Made by a program: the position numbers and the translations under genes
The notes under the pieces: generated by a model
Database searches by the model: none
The model's input: only the letters and a program-made list of their open reading frames with translations
Told to the model about the DNA's origin: nothing
NCBI RefSeq assembly: GCF_022539315.1
Contig: NC_066315.1
Location: forward strand, 23,349,649-23,413,648
Source of the DNA: Serinus canaria
Lineage: Eukaryota; Chordata; Aves; Passeriformes; Fringillidae
DNA: 64,000 bases
Direction of reading: 5' to 3'
Shown here: piece after piece, positions 47,601 through 51,027 of the stretch
Numbering within the stretch: position 1 is the stretch's first letter
How the letters are laid out: each line of letters begins with the position of its first letter

Positions 47601-48996
47601 CATACTTTGGTGAGCTTATATGAAGTTGTGAGTTCAGATCTTCACTGAATATCAAATTCTAGCCATTTTTGGGTTTCATTTTCATGTAAACCACCTCAGT
47701 ATTTGCATTGTCTTAGTTTCTCATAACCATAACACTTTACATGGTGAAAACCTTTAATCTATTTTAGCCACTATTGACTTTTACTTACAGAGAGTAATGA
47801 CAAGTGGCAGAATCCTATAAAGATGGCAGTGTCCTTATTGACACAAGCTTCTTAATAGAAAACTAAACTTCAATCTACCATGGCTTCTTCTGCAATCTCA
47901 CTAGGAATTTGCTGGTCAGTCTGTCTCAAAAAAATGCAGCAACAAATCCTGTGCAGTAGAAAGAAAAGGCCAGAAACAAAAAGTCAGTTTTTCTCACTTG
48001 GGCAGTAAGTGGCAGGGAAGTCAAATGAGTTTGCTGTGCTGGCTACTACATGGATATGCAGGCCATAAGGTATCCCTGCCTGCAGTATTTTGCTGTGTTG
48101 CTGATATCTCTCCTCAAAATGTCCCTTTTTGAAACGGTGTGTGTTGTTGTGTCCCTAGGCTGCAGGGGATGCATGCTGATTTAAACCCAGTGTCCTTCAC
48201 CTGTCCCCAGCTGCAGAACTACGACCCCGAAAGGGCTCTGACCGATTACATCCATCGCTTGGAGGCACTGCAGAAGCGGCTCGGCAGCGTGCAGTCAGGT
48301 GGGGCTCGGGCACCCTCCCCAGCACCTCTGGGCAGCACAGGGCCCGCTGCCACGTGGCTGCTGCTTCTCTGAGATACATAACAAACAACCTCCATTTCAA
48401 TTTTCAGCCTTAAACAAGAGGCATTTCTGAGCTGTAGCAAAAAGCTCACTTAAAAGAAGATTGTAAAATTCTTTGAAAATCCATACAAGCATGCTCTCAG
48501 TATAGATTTTGAGGTTATTGGTAACACTTTACTTCCCTGATCTCTAATAAATGCGCAGCAAAGATTCAGTTGGCATCTTGCTAAGAGTTTAAGTTATATA
48601 GAGAAAAATGTACCCAGGAAATTGGGATGTGGGAGAGGAATTTTTTCTCCTAACACTTTGATTACAGAAGTTACAGTCATTTTGTCCCATAGATGATGAC
48701 AGTTTTTGTACTGAAAGAGGAATACATCAAGAAAATTGTCAGAACAATGGGATGAAATTTATCAAACTTGAGTTTTGAAGTTCTTGTGTTTGACTTCCCC
48801 ATCATTTGGGAAAGTTTTGTTCTTAAAAGATTTGATCTGTAAAAGTCCCTGTTCTATGATTTCCCGTGTAAAATCTTTCATGCTTATTCAGCTGAATGAA
48901 TGTAGGTACTTGTTCCAAGTAATCCTGATGACAATTTTTCTCCATCTTACAGGTTCGACTTCATACACTCAGTTGCACATGGGTATAAGAAGATAA
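48..48996 (+). CDS. AKAP9: AKAP9 (A-kinase anchor protein 9), C-terminal 2,327 residues, 33 exons
   Basis: Known role of the family: a giant coiled-coil scaffold at centrosome and cis-Golgi (AKAP450/CG-NAP; the short yotiao form acts at ion channels) that anchors PKA, phosphatases, PDE4D and CK1 and supports microtubule nucleation. Seen here: 33 exons flanked by AG and GT whose phases all match, 6,984 nt in total with no internal stop, ending in TAA. The translation aligns by recognition with human AKAP9 from about its mid-length on: long Gln/Glu/Lys-rich heptad coiled coils, then the PACT domain (window residues about 2,136-2,225; residue 1 is the His at 48), then a short tail ending HMGIRR. 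The upstream ~40% of the protein lies outside the window. Human AKAP9 is about 3,900 residues. Exons are listed separately; the coordinates here span introns. Confidence 0.96.
285..1870 (+). other. AKAP9 intron with a short GT microsatellite
   Basis: AT-rich intron DNA. A CA/GT-rich patch lies at about 387-470, including a short pure GT run at 449-464. Nothing else is supported. Confidence 0.7.
1871..2011 (+). CDS. AKAP9: AKAP9 exon b (47 codons, phase 0-0)
   Basis: The acceptor is tttcttag|cgt and the donor is gag|gtaaat. The reading frame gives [20 protein letters not shown] and ends in NNSTQTE, matching the human SERERVLLEELEALKQ / RNSSTQTQ region. Confidence 0.94.
2539..2642 (+). CDS. 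AKAP9: AKAP9 exon c (phase 0-2)
   Basis: The acceptor is taatcag|aat and the donor is aaag|gtgctt. It encodes [18 protein letters not shown] and ends in SKE plus two bases of an Arg codon completed by the next exon. It matches the less conserved acidic stretch of human AKAP9 (GNENQGEVEEQTF). Confidence 0.92.
3372..3577 (+). CDS. AKAP9: AKAP9 exon d (phase 2-1)
   Basis: The acceptor is cttgcag|g and the donor is aaaag|gtactg. The frame gives [20 protein letters not shown], then METTIG-like and HVLGILDRS, closely matching human [14 protein letters not shown] and [12 protein letters not shown] 43/44-bp tandem duplication begins three bases after the donor. Confidence 0.95.
3581..3667 (+). repeat. 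43/44-bp tandem duplication beside a splice donor
   Basis: Unit 1 (3,581-3,624) starts ctgattgtatagttttgtat. Unit 2 (3,625-3,667) repeats it with two differences (one substitution, and one base missing). It starts three bases inside the intron after exon d. Confidence 0.9.
5103..5136. repeat. Perfect 13-bp-stem hairpin
   Basis: cttaatgctactg (5,103-5,115) and cagtagcattaag (5,124-5,136) are perfect inverted copies separated by tctaaact. Confidence 0.9.
5138..5159. repeat. Second hairpin, 7-bp stem
   Basis: atgttgt and acaacat flank ctaaacac. It sits two bases after the first hairpin, and the heptamer tctaaac recurs at the stem-loop junction of both. Confidence 0.8.
7831..8410 (+). mobile_element. 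Old SINE with 5S rRNA-like head (Deu/AmnSINE-like or related 5S SINE)
   Basis: Bases 7,864-7,945 resemble the 3' two thirds of 5S rRNA: gatctctgaagctaagcagg corresponds to gatctcggaagctaagcagg, then the cctggt-agt and gatggg segments and aggtgctgcagtaag. The body contains gttggtggctcagtagg, aatgaaggtcct...gaggatattaaag and gtgtgctggcagaaaatggc. The tail is aagtgctttgaaatcctgta with gatgaaaggtgccatgtgaa. These match in order the consensus I remember for 5S-type vertebrate SINEs. The copy is diverged, so it is old. The exact family name is uncertain. Confidence 0.72.
9330..9415. repeat. Imperfect tandem repeat of an AT-rich motif
   Basis: gttgatattg[tc]cacgatatacctactgt occurs at about 9,330-9,357 and 9,371-9,398. 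A third partial copy (cacaatatacctactgta) follows to 9,415. Confidence 0.85.
10308..10519 (+). CDS. AKAP9: AKAP9 exon e (phase 1-0)
   Basis: The acceptor is tttcctcag|ag and the donor is cag|gtggggt, a weak donor. It encodes [16 protein letters not shown] and then [20 protein letters not shown], nearly identical to the human block [20 protein letters not shown]. It follows a 6.7-kb intron. Confidence 0.95.
10520..14631 (+). other. AKAP9 intron containing the candidate cassette exon
   Basis: A 4.1-kb intron. Apart from 12,391-12,693 it holds AT-rich DNA with short A-rich and T-rich tracts, including two near-identical ~20-base copies of ttttgtgtaa[ct]caaaac at about 13,844-13,880. No other feature is supported. 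Confidence 0.65.
12391..12693 (+). CDS. Candidate unannotated AKAP9 cassette exon (101 codons, phase 0-0)
   Basis: The segment lies between AG (cagcctag|cta) and a consensus donor (tca|gtaagt) and is open throughout. Both ends are phase 0, like the flanking exons e (ends phase 0) and f (starts phase 0), so inclusion keeps the AKAP9 frame and adds 101 residues. The peptide ([20 protein letters not shown], then [14 protein letters not shown], later [11 protein letters not shown]) has Trp, aromatic and Pro residues and is not coiled coil. I recognise no homologue and recall no such exon in human AKAP9. The polypyrimidine tract is poor, and the in-frame TAG at the acceptor means the open frame begins exactly there, so chance cannot be excluded. 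Confidence 0.4.
14632..14794 (+). CDS. AKAP9: AKAP9 exon f (phase 0-1)
   Basis: The acceptor is tgtgatag|ctt and the donor is gaag|gtgagt. It reads [20 protein letters not shown] and ends in LALELSKAE, collinear with human [16 protein letters not shown]. Confidence 0.95.
14926..14974 (+). mobile_element. CR1 LINE 3'-end fragment
   Basis: The sequence runs tgacctctggaggtccctac then gaaccatactgtgattctg, which matches the CR1 3' end (gacctctggaggtcccttcc... accattctgtgattctg) in sense orientation with AKAP9. Confidence 0.8.
16249..16254. repeat. Target-site duplication, left copy
   Basis: cagatg, identical to 16,640-16,645, directly abuts the TG end of the solo LTR. Confidence 0.85.
16255..16639 (-). 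mobile_element. Solo LTR of a passerine-type endogenous retrovirus, with 6-bp target duplication
   Basis: The element is 385 bp, begins TG and ends CA, and is flanked on both sides by cagatg (16,249-16,254 and 16,640-16,645). Read on the minus strand it has a CCAAT-type box (gattggcc), a TATA-like run (tatatatt), a poly(A) signal (AATAAA in the string ataataataaatc) and a short terminal region, in the usual U3-R-U5 order. The internal coding region is absent. A 6-bp duplication fits ERVK-like (class II) elements. It lies antisense inside an AKAP9 intron. I recall near-identical LTRs in songbird genomes, but the family name is not assigned. Confidence 0.85.
16640..16645. repeat. Target-site duplication, right copy
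   Basis: cagatg directly after the CA end of the solo LTR, identical to the left copy. Confidence 0.85.
17999..18211 (+). CDS. AKAP9: AKAP9 exon g (phase 1-1)
   Basis: The acceptor is tttacag|gc. The donor is gagcagc|gtatgt, fixed by phase with the next exon (C + AA gives Gln). It encodes [20 protein letters not shown] and ends in AEAGPVEQ, matching human [11 protein letters not shown] and AEAGPVEQQ. Confidence 0.94.
18212..20637 (+). other. AKAP9 intron with an exon-like remnant
   Basis: AT-rich intron. Around 18,659 a good acceptor (tcctctttcag) is followed by about 23 open codons in one frame, but the phase from exon g leads to a stop (see findings). Nothing else is supported. Confidence 0.6.
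20638..20870 (+). CDS. AKAP9: AKAP9 exon h (phase 1-0)
   Basis: The acceptor is tactcag|aa and the donor is gat|gtaagt. It reads [20 protein letters not shown] and [20 protein letters not shown], a strong coiled coil nearly identical to human. Confidence 0.96.
21509..21628 (+). CDS. AKAP9: AKAP9 exon i (40 codons, phase 0-0)
   Basis: The acceptor is actttcag|gag and the donor is gag|gtaaca. It encodes [20 protein letters not shown], identical to human over this stretch, then EHQTRE. Confidence 0.96.
22411..22489 (+). mobile_element. CR1 LINE 3'-end fragment
   Basis: It contains ggaactgggtgacctttaag, gtcccttcaaacc and ccattttatgactct, the diagnostic CR1 3' tail, in sense orientation within an AKAP9 intron (21,629-24,597). 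No other feature was found in that intron. Confidence 0.85.
24598..24774 (+). CDS. AKAP9: AKAP9 exon j (59 codons, phase 0-0)
   Basis: The acceptor is catcag|gtt and the donor is aaag|gtattg. It reads [20 protein letters not shown] and [20 protein letters not shown], a conserved coiled coil. Confidence 0.96.
24884..24988 (+). CDS. AKAP9: AKAP9 exon k (35 codons, phase 0-0)
   Basis: The acceptor is atttatag|gtg and the donor is gag|gtaaaa. It encodes [20 protein letters not shown] and then DRKEKE. The start is more divergent from human than the end. Confidence 0.94.
25394..25546 (+). CDS. AKAP9: AKAP9 exon l (51 codons, phase 0-0)
   Basis: The acceptor is acatag|gtc and the donor is aag|gtaact. 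It reads [20 protein letters not shown] and [12 protein letters not shown], nearly identical to human. Confidence 0.96.
25812..25991 (+). CDS. AKAP9: AKAP9 exon m (60 codons, phase 0-0)
   Basis: The acceptor follows a T/G tract (tgggcag|gat) and the donor is aag|gtatat. It encodes [20 protein letters not shown] and ends in [10 protein letters not shown], collinear with human DDMEKLGLAIKESDA and TTDNK. Confidence 0.95.
26524..26682 (+). repeat. 159-nt uninterrupted purine tract, (GAAA)n microsatellite
   Basis: The tract is almost entirely GAAA units with a few shortened GAA units and contains no pyrimidine from 26,524 to 26,682. Lys/Glu/Arg-rich open frames through it are repeat artefacts. 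Confidence 0.97.
27520..27570 (+). mobile_element. CR1 LINE 3'-end fragment
   Basis: tttgatctttaaggtccctt then ccaacccaacccattttatgattttatgact is a good match to the CR1 3' end, in sense orientation in the intron before the large exon. Confidence 0.87.
27861..27924 (+). repeat. (ATTTT)n microsatellite, about 13 units
   Basis: Perfect pentanucleotide array attttatttt... in the same 3.1-kb intron (25,992-29,091) as the GAAA tract. That intron holds no supported exon. Confidence 0.97.
29092..30180 (+). CDS. AKAP9: AKAP9 exon n, the large exon (363 codons, phase 0-0)
   Basis: The acceptor is cccccag|gtt and the donor is cag|gtaaat. This is the longest exon in the window. It starts [20 protein letters not shown] and is one continuous Glu/Lys/Gln-rich coiled coil with a break around window residues 880-910 (Lys-Pro-Glu-Asp-Arg and Gly/Ser-rich). 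From memory of human AKAP9 it is more divergent than the small exons around it, but [16 protein letters not shown] is clearly homologous to human [16 protein letters not shown]. Confidence 0.96.
31176..31316 (+). CDS. AKAP9: AKAP9 exon o (47 codons, phase 0-0)
   Basis: The acceptor is catacag|gta and the donor is aca|gtaagg. It reads [20 protein letters not shown] and ends in [12 protein letters not shown], matching human SYKEKAEKLQEELL. Confidence 0.94.
31681..32166 (+). CDS. AKAP9: AKAP9 exon p with candidate PKA-RII anchoring helix (162 codons)
   Basis: The acceptor is tttacag|gta and the donor is gaa|gtatgt, phase 0-0. The exon runs from [13 protein letters not shown] through a Ser/Thr-rich linker to [12 protein letters not shown]. 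It then has an amphipathic stretch at 31,957-32,013 ([19 protein letters not shown]) collinear with the human segment SSEEVTEIISQFTEKIEKM. I recall human AKAP450's second RII-binding site falling in this region; that assignment is inference. The exon ends ETLKREKF-like and TLQAKE. Confidence 0.95.
32575..32638 (+). CDS. AKAP9: AKAP9 exon q (64 nt, phase 0-1)
   Basis: The acceptor is atacag|aga and the donor is agtg|gtaaga. It encodes [20 protein letters not shown], then SS-D across the junction. It is a short, weakly conserved exon placed by its splice sites and by phase agreement with both neighbours. Confidence 0.88.
33357..33475 (+). CDS. AKAP9: AKAP9 exon r (phase 1-0)
   Basis: The acceptor is attttag|ac and the donor is aag|gtaaaa. 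It reads [20 protein letters not shown] and ends in LLPKKIK, collinear with human DSGSDWGQGIYLTHSQG and FPKKIK. Confidence 0.95.
34225..34416 (+). CDS. AKAP9: AKAP9 exon s (64 codons, phase 0-0)
   Basis: The acceptor is attgtag|ggt and the donor is gag|gtataa. It encodes [20 protein letters not shown] and [20 protein letters not shown], strongly conserved with human GLLRAVHNEGMQVLSLTE. Confidence 0.96.
34590..34806 (+). repeat. Composite pentanucleotide array (ATGTT)n then (ATATT)n
   Basis: About 13-14 units of atgtt (34,590 to about 34,657) pass directly into nearly 30 units of atatt (to about 34,806) with two small interruptions. The two halves differ by one G-to-A change per unit. Tyr/Ile-rich open frames across it are artefacts. 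Confidence 0.97.
35429..35617 (+). CDS. AKAP9: AKAP9 exon t (63 codons, phase 0-0)
   Basis: The acceptor is cactgcag|atc and the donor is cag|gtaata. It reads [20 protein letters not shown] then [20 protein letters not shown], homologous to human [19 protein letters not shown]. Confidence 0.95.
36264..36408 (+). CDS. AKAP9: AKAP9 exon u (phase 0-1)
   Basis: The acceptor is gttaatag|gct and the donor is caag|gtgact. It encodes [20 protein letters not shown], matching human QKADRRSLLSEIQALHAQMN. Its phase-1 end joins the next exon as Gln-Glu-Met. Confidence 0.93.
37164..37383 (+). CDS. AKAP9: AKAP9 exon v (phase 1-2)
   Basis: The acceptor is ctcattag|aa and the donor is atcag|gtgtgg. It reads [20 protein letters not shown] and ends in [16 protein letters not shown], nearly identical to human LLEYNIQQKQSQMLEMQVEL. 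Confidence 0.95.
37588..37624. repeat. Perfect 15-bp-stem hairpin
   Basis: tctattcattatcaa (37,588-37,602) and ttgataatgaataga (37,610-37,624) are perfect inverted copies around a 7-base loop, gttaaaa, in the intron after exon v. Confidence 0.92.
38399..38549 (+). CDS. AKAP9: AKAP9 exon w (phase 2-0)
   Basis: The acceptor is tcttttag|g and the donor is gag|gtattc. It encodes [20 protein letters not shown], a highly conserved run shared with human AKAP9 and similar to pericentrin, then RGREELE. Confidence 0.96.
39449..40117 (+). CDS. AKAP9: AKAP9 exon x (223 codons, phase 0-0)
   Basis: The acceptor is tgaaag|gac and the donor is gag|gtacag. A continuous coiled coil starts [20 protein letters not shown], passes [20 protein letters not shown] (human [20 protein letters not shown]) and ends SHNPNE. 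It is the second largest exon in the window. Confidence 0.96.
40323..40366 (+). repeat. Perfect 22-bp tandem duplication
   Basis: The 22-base unit starting agagaagtgtataaggagga occurs twice head to tail with no difference, in the intron after exon x. Confidence 0.95.
41770..41816 (+). repeat. (TA)n-rich stretch beside an acceptor
   Basis: An AT dinucleotide run with short interruptions ends about 17 bases before exon y. Confidence 0.9.
41834..42033 (+). CDS. AKAP9: AKAP9 exon y (phase 0-2)
   Basis: The acceptor is gtttccag|act and the donor is agcag|gttaga, a weak donor supported by phase. It reads [20 protein letters not shown], collinear with human [15 protein letters not shown]. The middle of the exon is divergent. 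Confidence 0.93.
42889..42997 (+). CDS. AKAP9: AKAP9 exon z (phase 2-0)
   Basis: The acceptor is tgtttcag|a and the donor is gag|gtgaga. It encodes [20 protein letters not shown], homologous to human [20 protein letters not shown]. Confidence 0.94.
43146..43173 (+). repeat. Adjacent C and T homopolymer tracts
   Basis: A run of about 10 C is followed by about 18 T and then ccag. It looks like a strong acceptor, but no open exon in phase follows it. Confidence 0.9.
43857..44042 (+). CDS. AKAP9: AKAP9 exon aa (62 codons, phase 0-0)
   Basis: The acceptor is ctcgtag|ctg and the donor is tat|gtatgt. It reads [20 protein letters not shown] and [13 protein letters not shown], matching human [16 protein letters not shown] and MKLEEQIRWYR. 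Confidence 0.95.
44603..44803 (+). CDS. AKAP9: AKAP9 exon bb (67 codons, phase 0-0)
   Basis: The acceptor is gtcttcag|tct and the donor is agg|gtaaga. It encodes [20 protein letters not shown] and then [14 protein letters not shown], corresponding to human SEKEVWNREKLTLQKSLKRA just before the PACT domain. Confidence 0.95.
45203..45435 (+). CDS. AKAP9: AKAP9 exon cc, core of the PACT domain (phase 0-2)
   Basis: The acceptor is attgtag|aga and the donor is tcaag|gtaacc. It reads [20 protein letters not shown] then [20 protein letters not shown] and [15 protein letters not shown]. This is the PACT (pericentrin-AKAP450 centrosomal targeting) signature and is almost invariant against human. The family's known role for it is docking at the centrosome and binding calmodulin. 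Confidence 0.97.
46446..46531 (+). CDS. AKAP9: AKAP9 exon dd, end of the PACT domain (phase 2-1)
   Basis: The acceptor is aatgtag|a and the donor is acag|gtaagt. It encodes [20 protein letters not shown], with the [13 protein letters not shown] run identical to human, completing the basic helix of PACT. Confidence 0.96.
47233..47308 (+). CDS. AKAP9: AKAP9 exon ee (76 nt, phase 1-2)
   Basis: The acceptor is atttctag|gt and the donor is tccag|gtcagg. It reads [20 protein letters not shown] then SSRS, matching human TDSFYHSSGGLELYGEPRH. Reading through the donor meets a stop within 14 codons, so the splice is needed to reach the conserved C-terminus. Confidence 0.92.
48159..48298 (+). CDS. AKAP9: AKAP9 exon ff (phase 2-1)
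   Basis: The acceptor is tccctag|g and the donor is tcag|gtgggg, a weak donor. It encodes [20 protein letters not shown] then [10 protein letters not shown], nearly identical to human LQNYDPDRALTDYITRLEAL. The exon is markedly GC-richer than the DNA around it. Confidence 0.95.
48953..48996 (+). CDS. AKAP9: AKAP9 terminal coding exon and stop
   Basis: The acceptor is atcttacag|gt. It encodes [13 protein letters not shown] and then TAA, matching the human C-terminus STTQFHAGMRR. The 3' UTR follows in the same exon. Confidence 0.95.
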
Positions 48997-49580
48997 TACT
49001 ACCCTTCAACATCTCCATCACTGGCAGTGATGCTAACAGATTGCCTTCTGTAAATCTGTGCTCTTTCTGTGCTTTTGTATGATGTGTATATTGTGGGACC
49101 AATATGAACACAGCTGTACGATTGTATACAGTTCCATCCTGGCACACCCACAGAGACTGGGATTTATGGATGTAGGCACTTTGTGTTTATGGGGAAAAAA
49201 AATCCGAACAAAAAAAATCCCCAAACCCCCCCCTCCCCCCAAAAAAGTCCCCCCAAACCCAAAACAACCCCCCCCAACCATTAAATTACATGTATATTTG
49301 TGGAATGCTAATTTAAATGATTAACTTATGAAGTGTGTATTTATCAAAAGGGTGCGAAGATGAAACTTGTGTATTAATTAAATTGAGCTACATTCAGCAA
49401 AGTTTACTTGCACTTTTTCTGGCAAGGCTACTGAAGTTACATTGACTCTCATAATATTTGCTACTGGCAGTGCAGACAGAATATCACTTGTAGAGACCTA
49501 TTTTTGTAATGGTAGAAGTTTTGAATTTTATGGGTATTTTGTCAAAGTACTGAAATAAACATGACTTCATGCTTCTAAGT
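48997..49580 (+). other. AKAP9: AKAP9 3' UTR
   Basis: It runs from the TAA to about 20 bases past the AATAAA at 49,554-49,559. It contains an unusual A/C-rich stretch at about 49,193-49,280 made of A runs and C runs. The end point is estimated from the poly(A) signal, not observed. Confidence 0.8.
49554..49559 (+). terminator. AKAP9: AKAP9 poly(A) signal AATAAA
   Basis: A canonical AATAAA 558 bases after the stop codon, followed about 20 bases later by a GT-rich element (gtgtgttg). Together they form a normal cleavage and polyadenylation site. Confidence 0.85.
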
Positions 49581-49959
49581 GTGTTGAAGAACTGCTCCCT
49601 TATTCATATGGAACAGGTTGGCCCTACCTGAATTCCTCCTGCTTGTAGTGACTGCAGCCAGACTTTTTACAGATTCCAAAGTGCTCCTATCAGAGAGAGG
49701 GACAGAGACAAGCCTGGCTTCTGCAGACCCTGGTCACATCTGACAGGGCTGGGAGGGAAGAGCCTGGGCTCCCTCCCCTGCCATGACTGATACAAACACA
49801 AAGTTTTAGAACATTACACTGAATTTAGACCAGGAACAACAAGACAAAACCCTGGTTACATGGAGCTCTGCTGAAGGGGGCACTGCCCGCTCCAAGAGAG
49901 AGTTACAAATTTACTGATGAAACCTTTTCAAAAAGAAGTACAGAGTTAAGCCTGGAAAA

Positions 49960-50848
49960 CTCCCCCGAGAGGTTTGTTTACAAATTTAATTCAAAATTCC
50001 CATATACCATTTATCATAAGCACTCTTGAACCAAACACCATTTAACAATTCTGCATGAGTCAGTACAAACCCAGACAACATTCAGCTATTTCACCTTTTT
50101 ACAAAAACATGTTATTTACAAAATTCATGTTGTTGGTATCTTCATATTGTTACTCTTACACTTGACATCAAGCTTCCAGAGATCACCACTTTCAAAATTT
50201 TTTTAGAGAATTACTTGTTGCTTTCTGAACATAAGCATTTTACAACTACTTCAAGTTAGACAGTTAAATGGCTCATTCTTGAAATGACTTACCTGTGAAC
50301 ACTTTGAACTCTGCCTACCACTTAGCTGTACAGTAACATTTTCTTAAATCAGCCAAGACCATCACTCACTTGGAACAGGATCATAAATGCCAAAGGAAGG
50401 GCACCACCAAGTACAGTCCCCTGTGGTGCCTGATCCCAGATGGGTTTGTTGAAATTGGGTACAGAGGCAAGGTAGGCAGCCTTGCCCCTTGGTTATCTAT
50501 GGAAAGTAATCTTCAATTATTTTTCAAAAGGAAAGAGTTCCACTTGTAGAAATTACTTTTTTCTTCATTAAGAGGATCTGGCATGCACCTTAAAAGTGTT
50601 ACATCAATAGAAAAGATGCTTTTGCTTTAAAAATGCAATGAGGAAATTGTAGAACAAGTAATTATACAGAGCAGCAGTAAACGGTGTGGCCAAACAAAAC
50701 AGATGCAAAACTTCTGCATATGGTAGATTACTGTTGCTTTCCTAACAGTAGATTCATCAGCTTCCATTTGCCACTTATTGTGTCACAATTTTATTCAGAA
50801 GTCTGTTAGTTCACACAAATTTAAAAAGCAAGGCTTTAGCGCCAGAGT
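49960..50848 (-). other. CYP51A1: CYP51A1 3' UTR (extent inferred)
   Basis: No coding potential is visible between the AKAP9 poly(A) site and the CYP51A1 stop codon. The part from the stop to the ATTAAA is taken as 3' UTR. The two genes are convergent, with at most about 400 bases between inferred transcript ends. Confidence 0.5.
49985..49990 (-). terminator. CYP51A1: Possible CYP51A1 poly(A) signal ATTAAA
   Basis: tttaat on the plus strand is ATTAAA on the minus strand, about 860 bases after the CYP51A1 stop. It is the best candidate I found in the interval. An AATAAA at 50,790-50,795 lies only ~54 bases past the stop and may be an alternative. Confidence 0.35.
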
Positions 50849-51027
50849 TTACATTGACCGCCTCTTGTATCTGATAACAGGGTTGTTAGGTGTGTGTATC
50901 ATTGTTGTATAATTTATAGTTGGAAAATAGTCATTGATGAGATCAAATTCATACAAACGAAGCAAAGTAGACCAAATGGTCTTAATTTGAACATAAGCGA
51001 AGTTTTCTCCAATGCAGCGATGACGGC
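50849..51027 (-). CDS. CYP51A1: CYP51A1 exon 10, heme Cys and stop
   Basis: The acceptor is tttttag|gc. It reads [20 protein letters not shown] and ends VIRYKRRSM then TAA. Cys449 is the fifth heme ligand. Confidence 0.97.

Larger units (their letters stand above)
30181..48952 (+). other. Remaining AKAP9 introns between the large exon and the last exon
   Basis: This span covers the introns interleaved with exons o to the last exon, each about 0.3-1.7 kb. Apart from the repeats and hairpin listed separately, I see only AT-rich intron DNA with no supported exon, RNA gene or recognisable element. Confidence 0.6.

Noticed and set aside
49058..49324. Pro-rich 88-codon frame
   Set aside because: It lies in the AKAP9 3' UTR and comes from A and C homopolymer runs.
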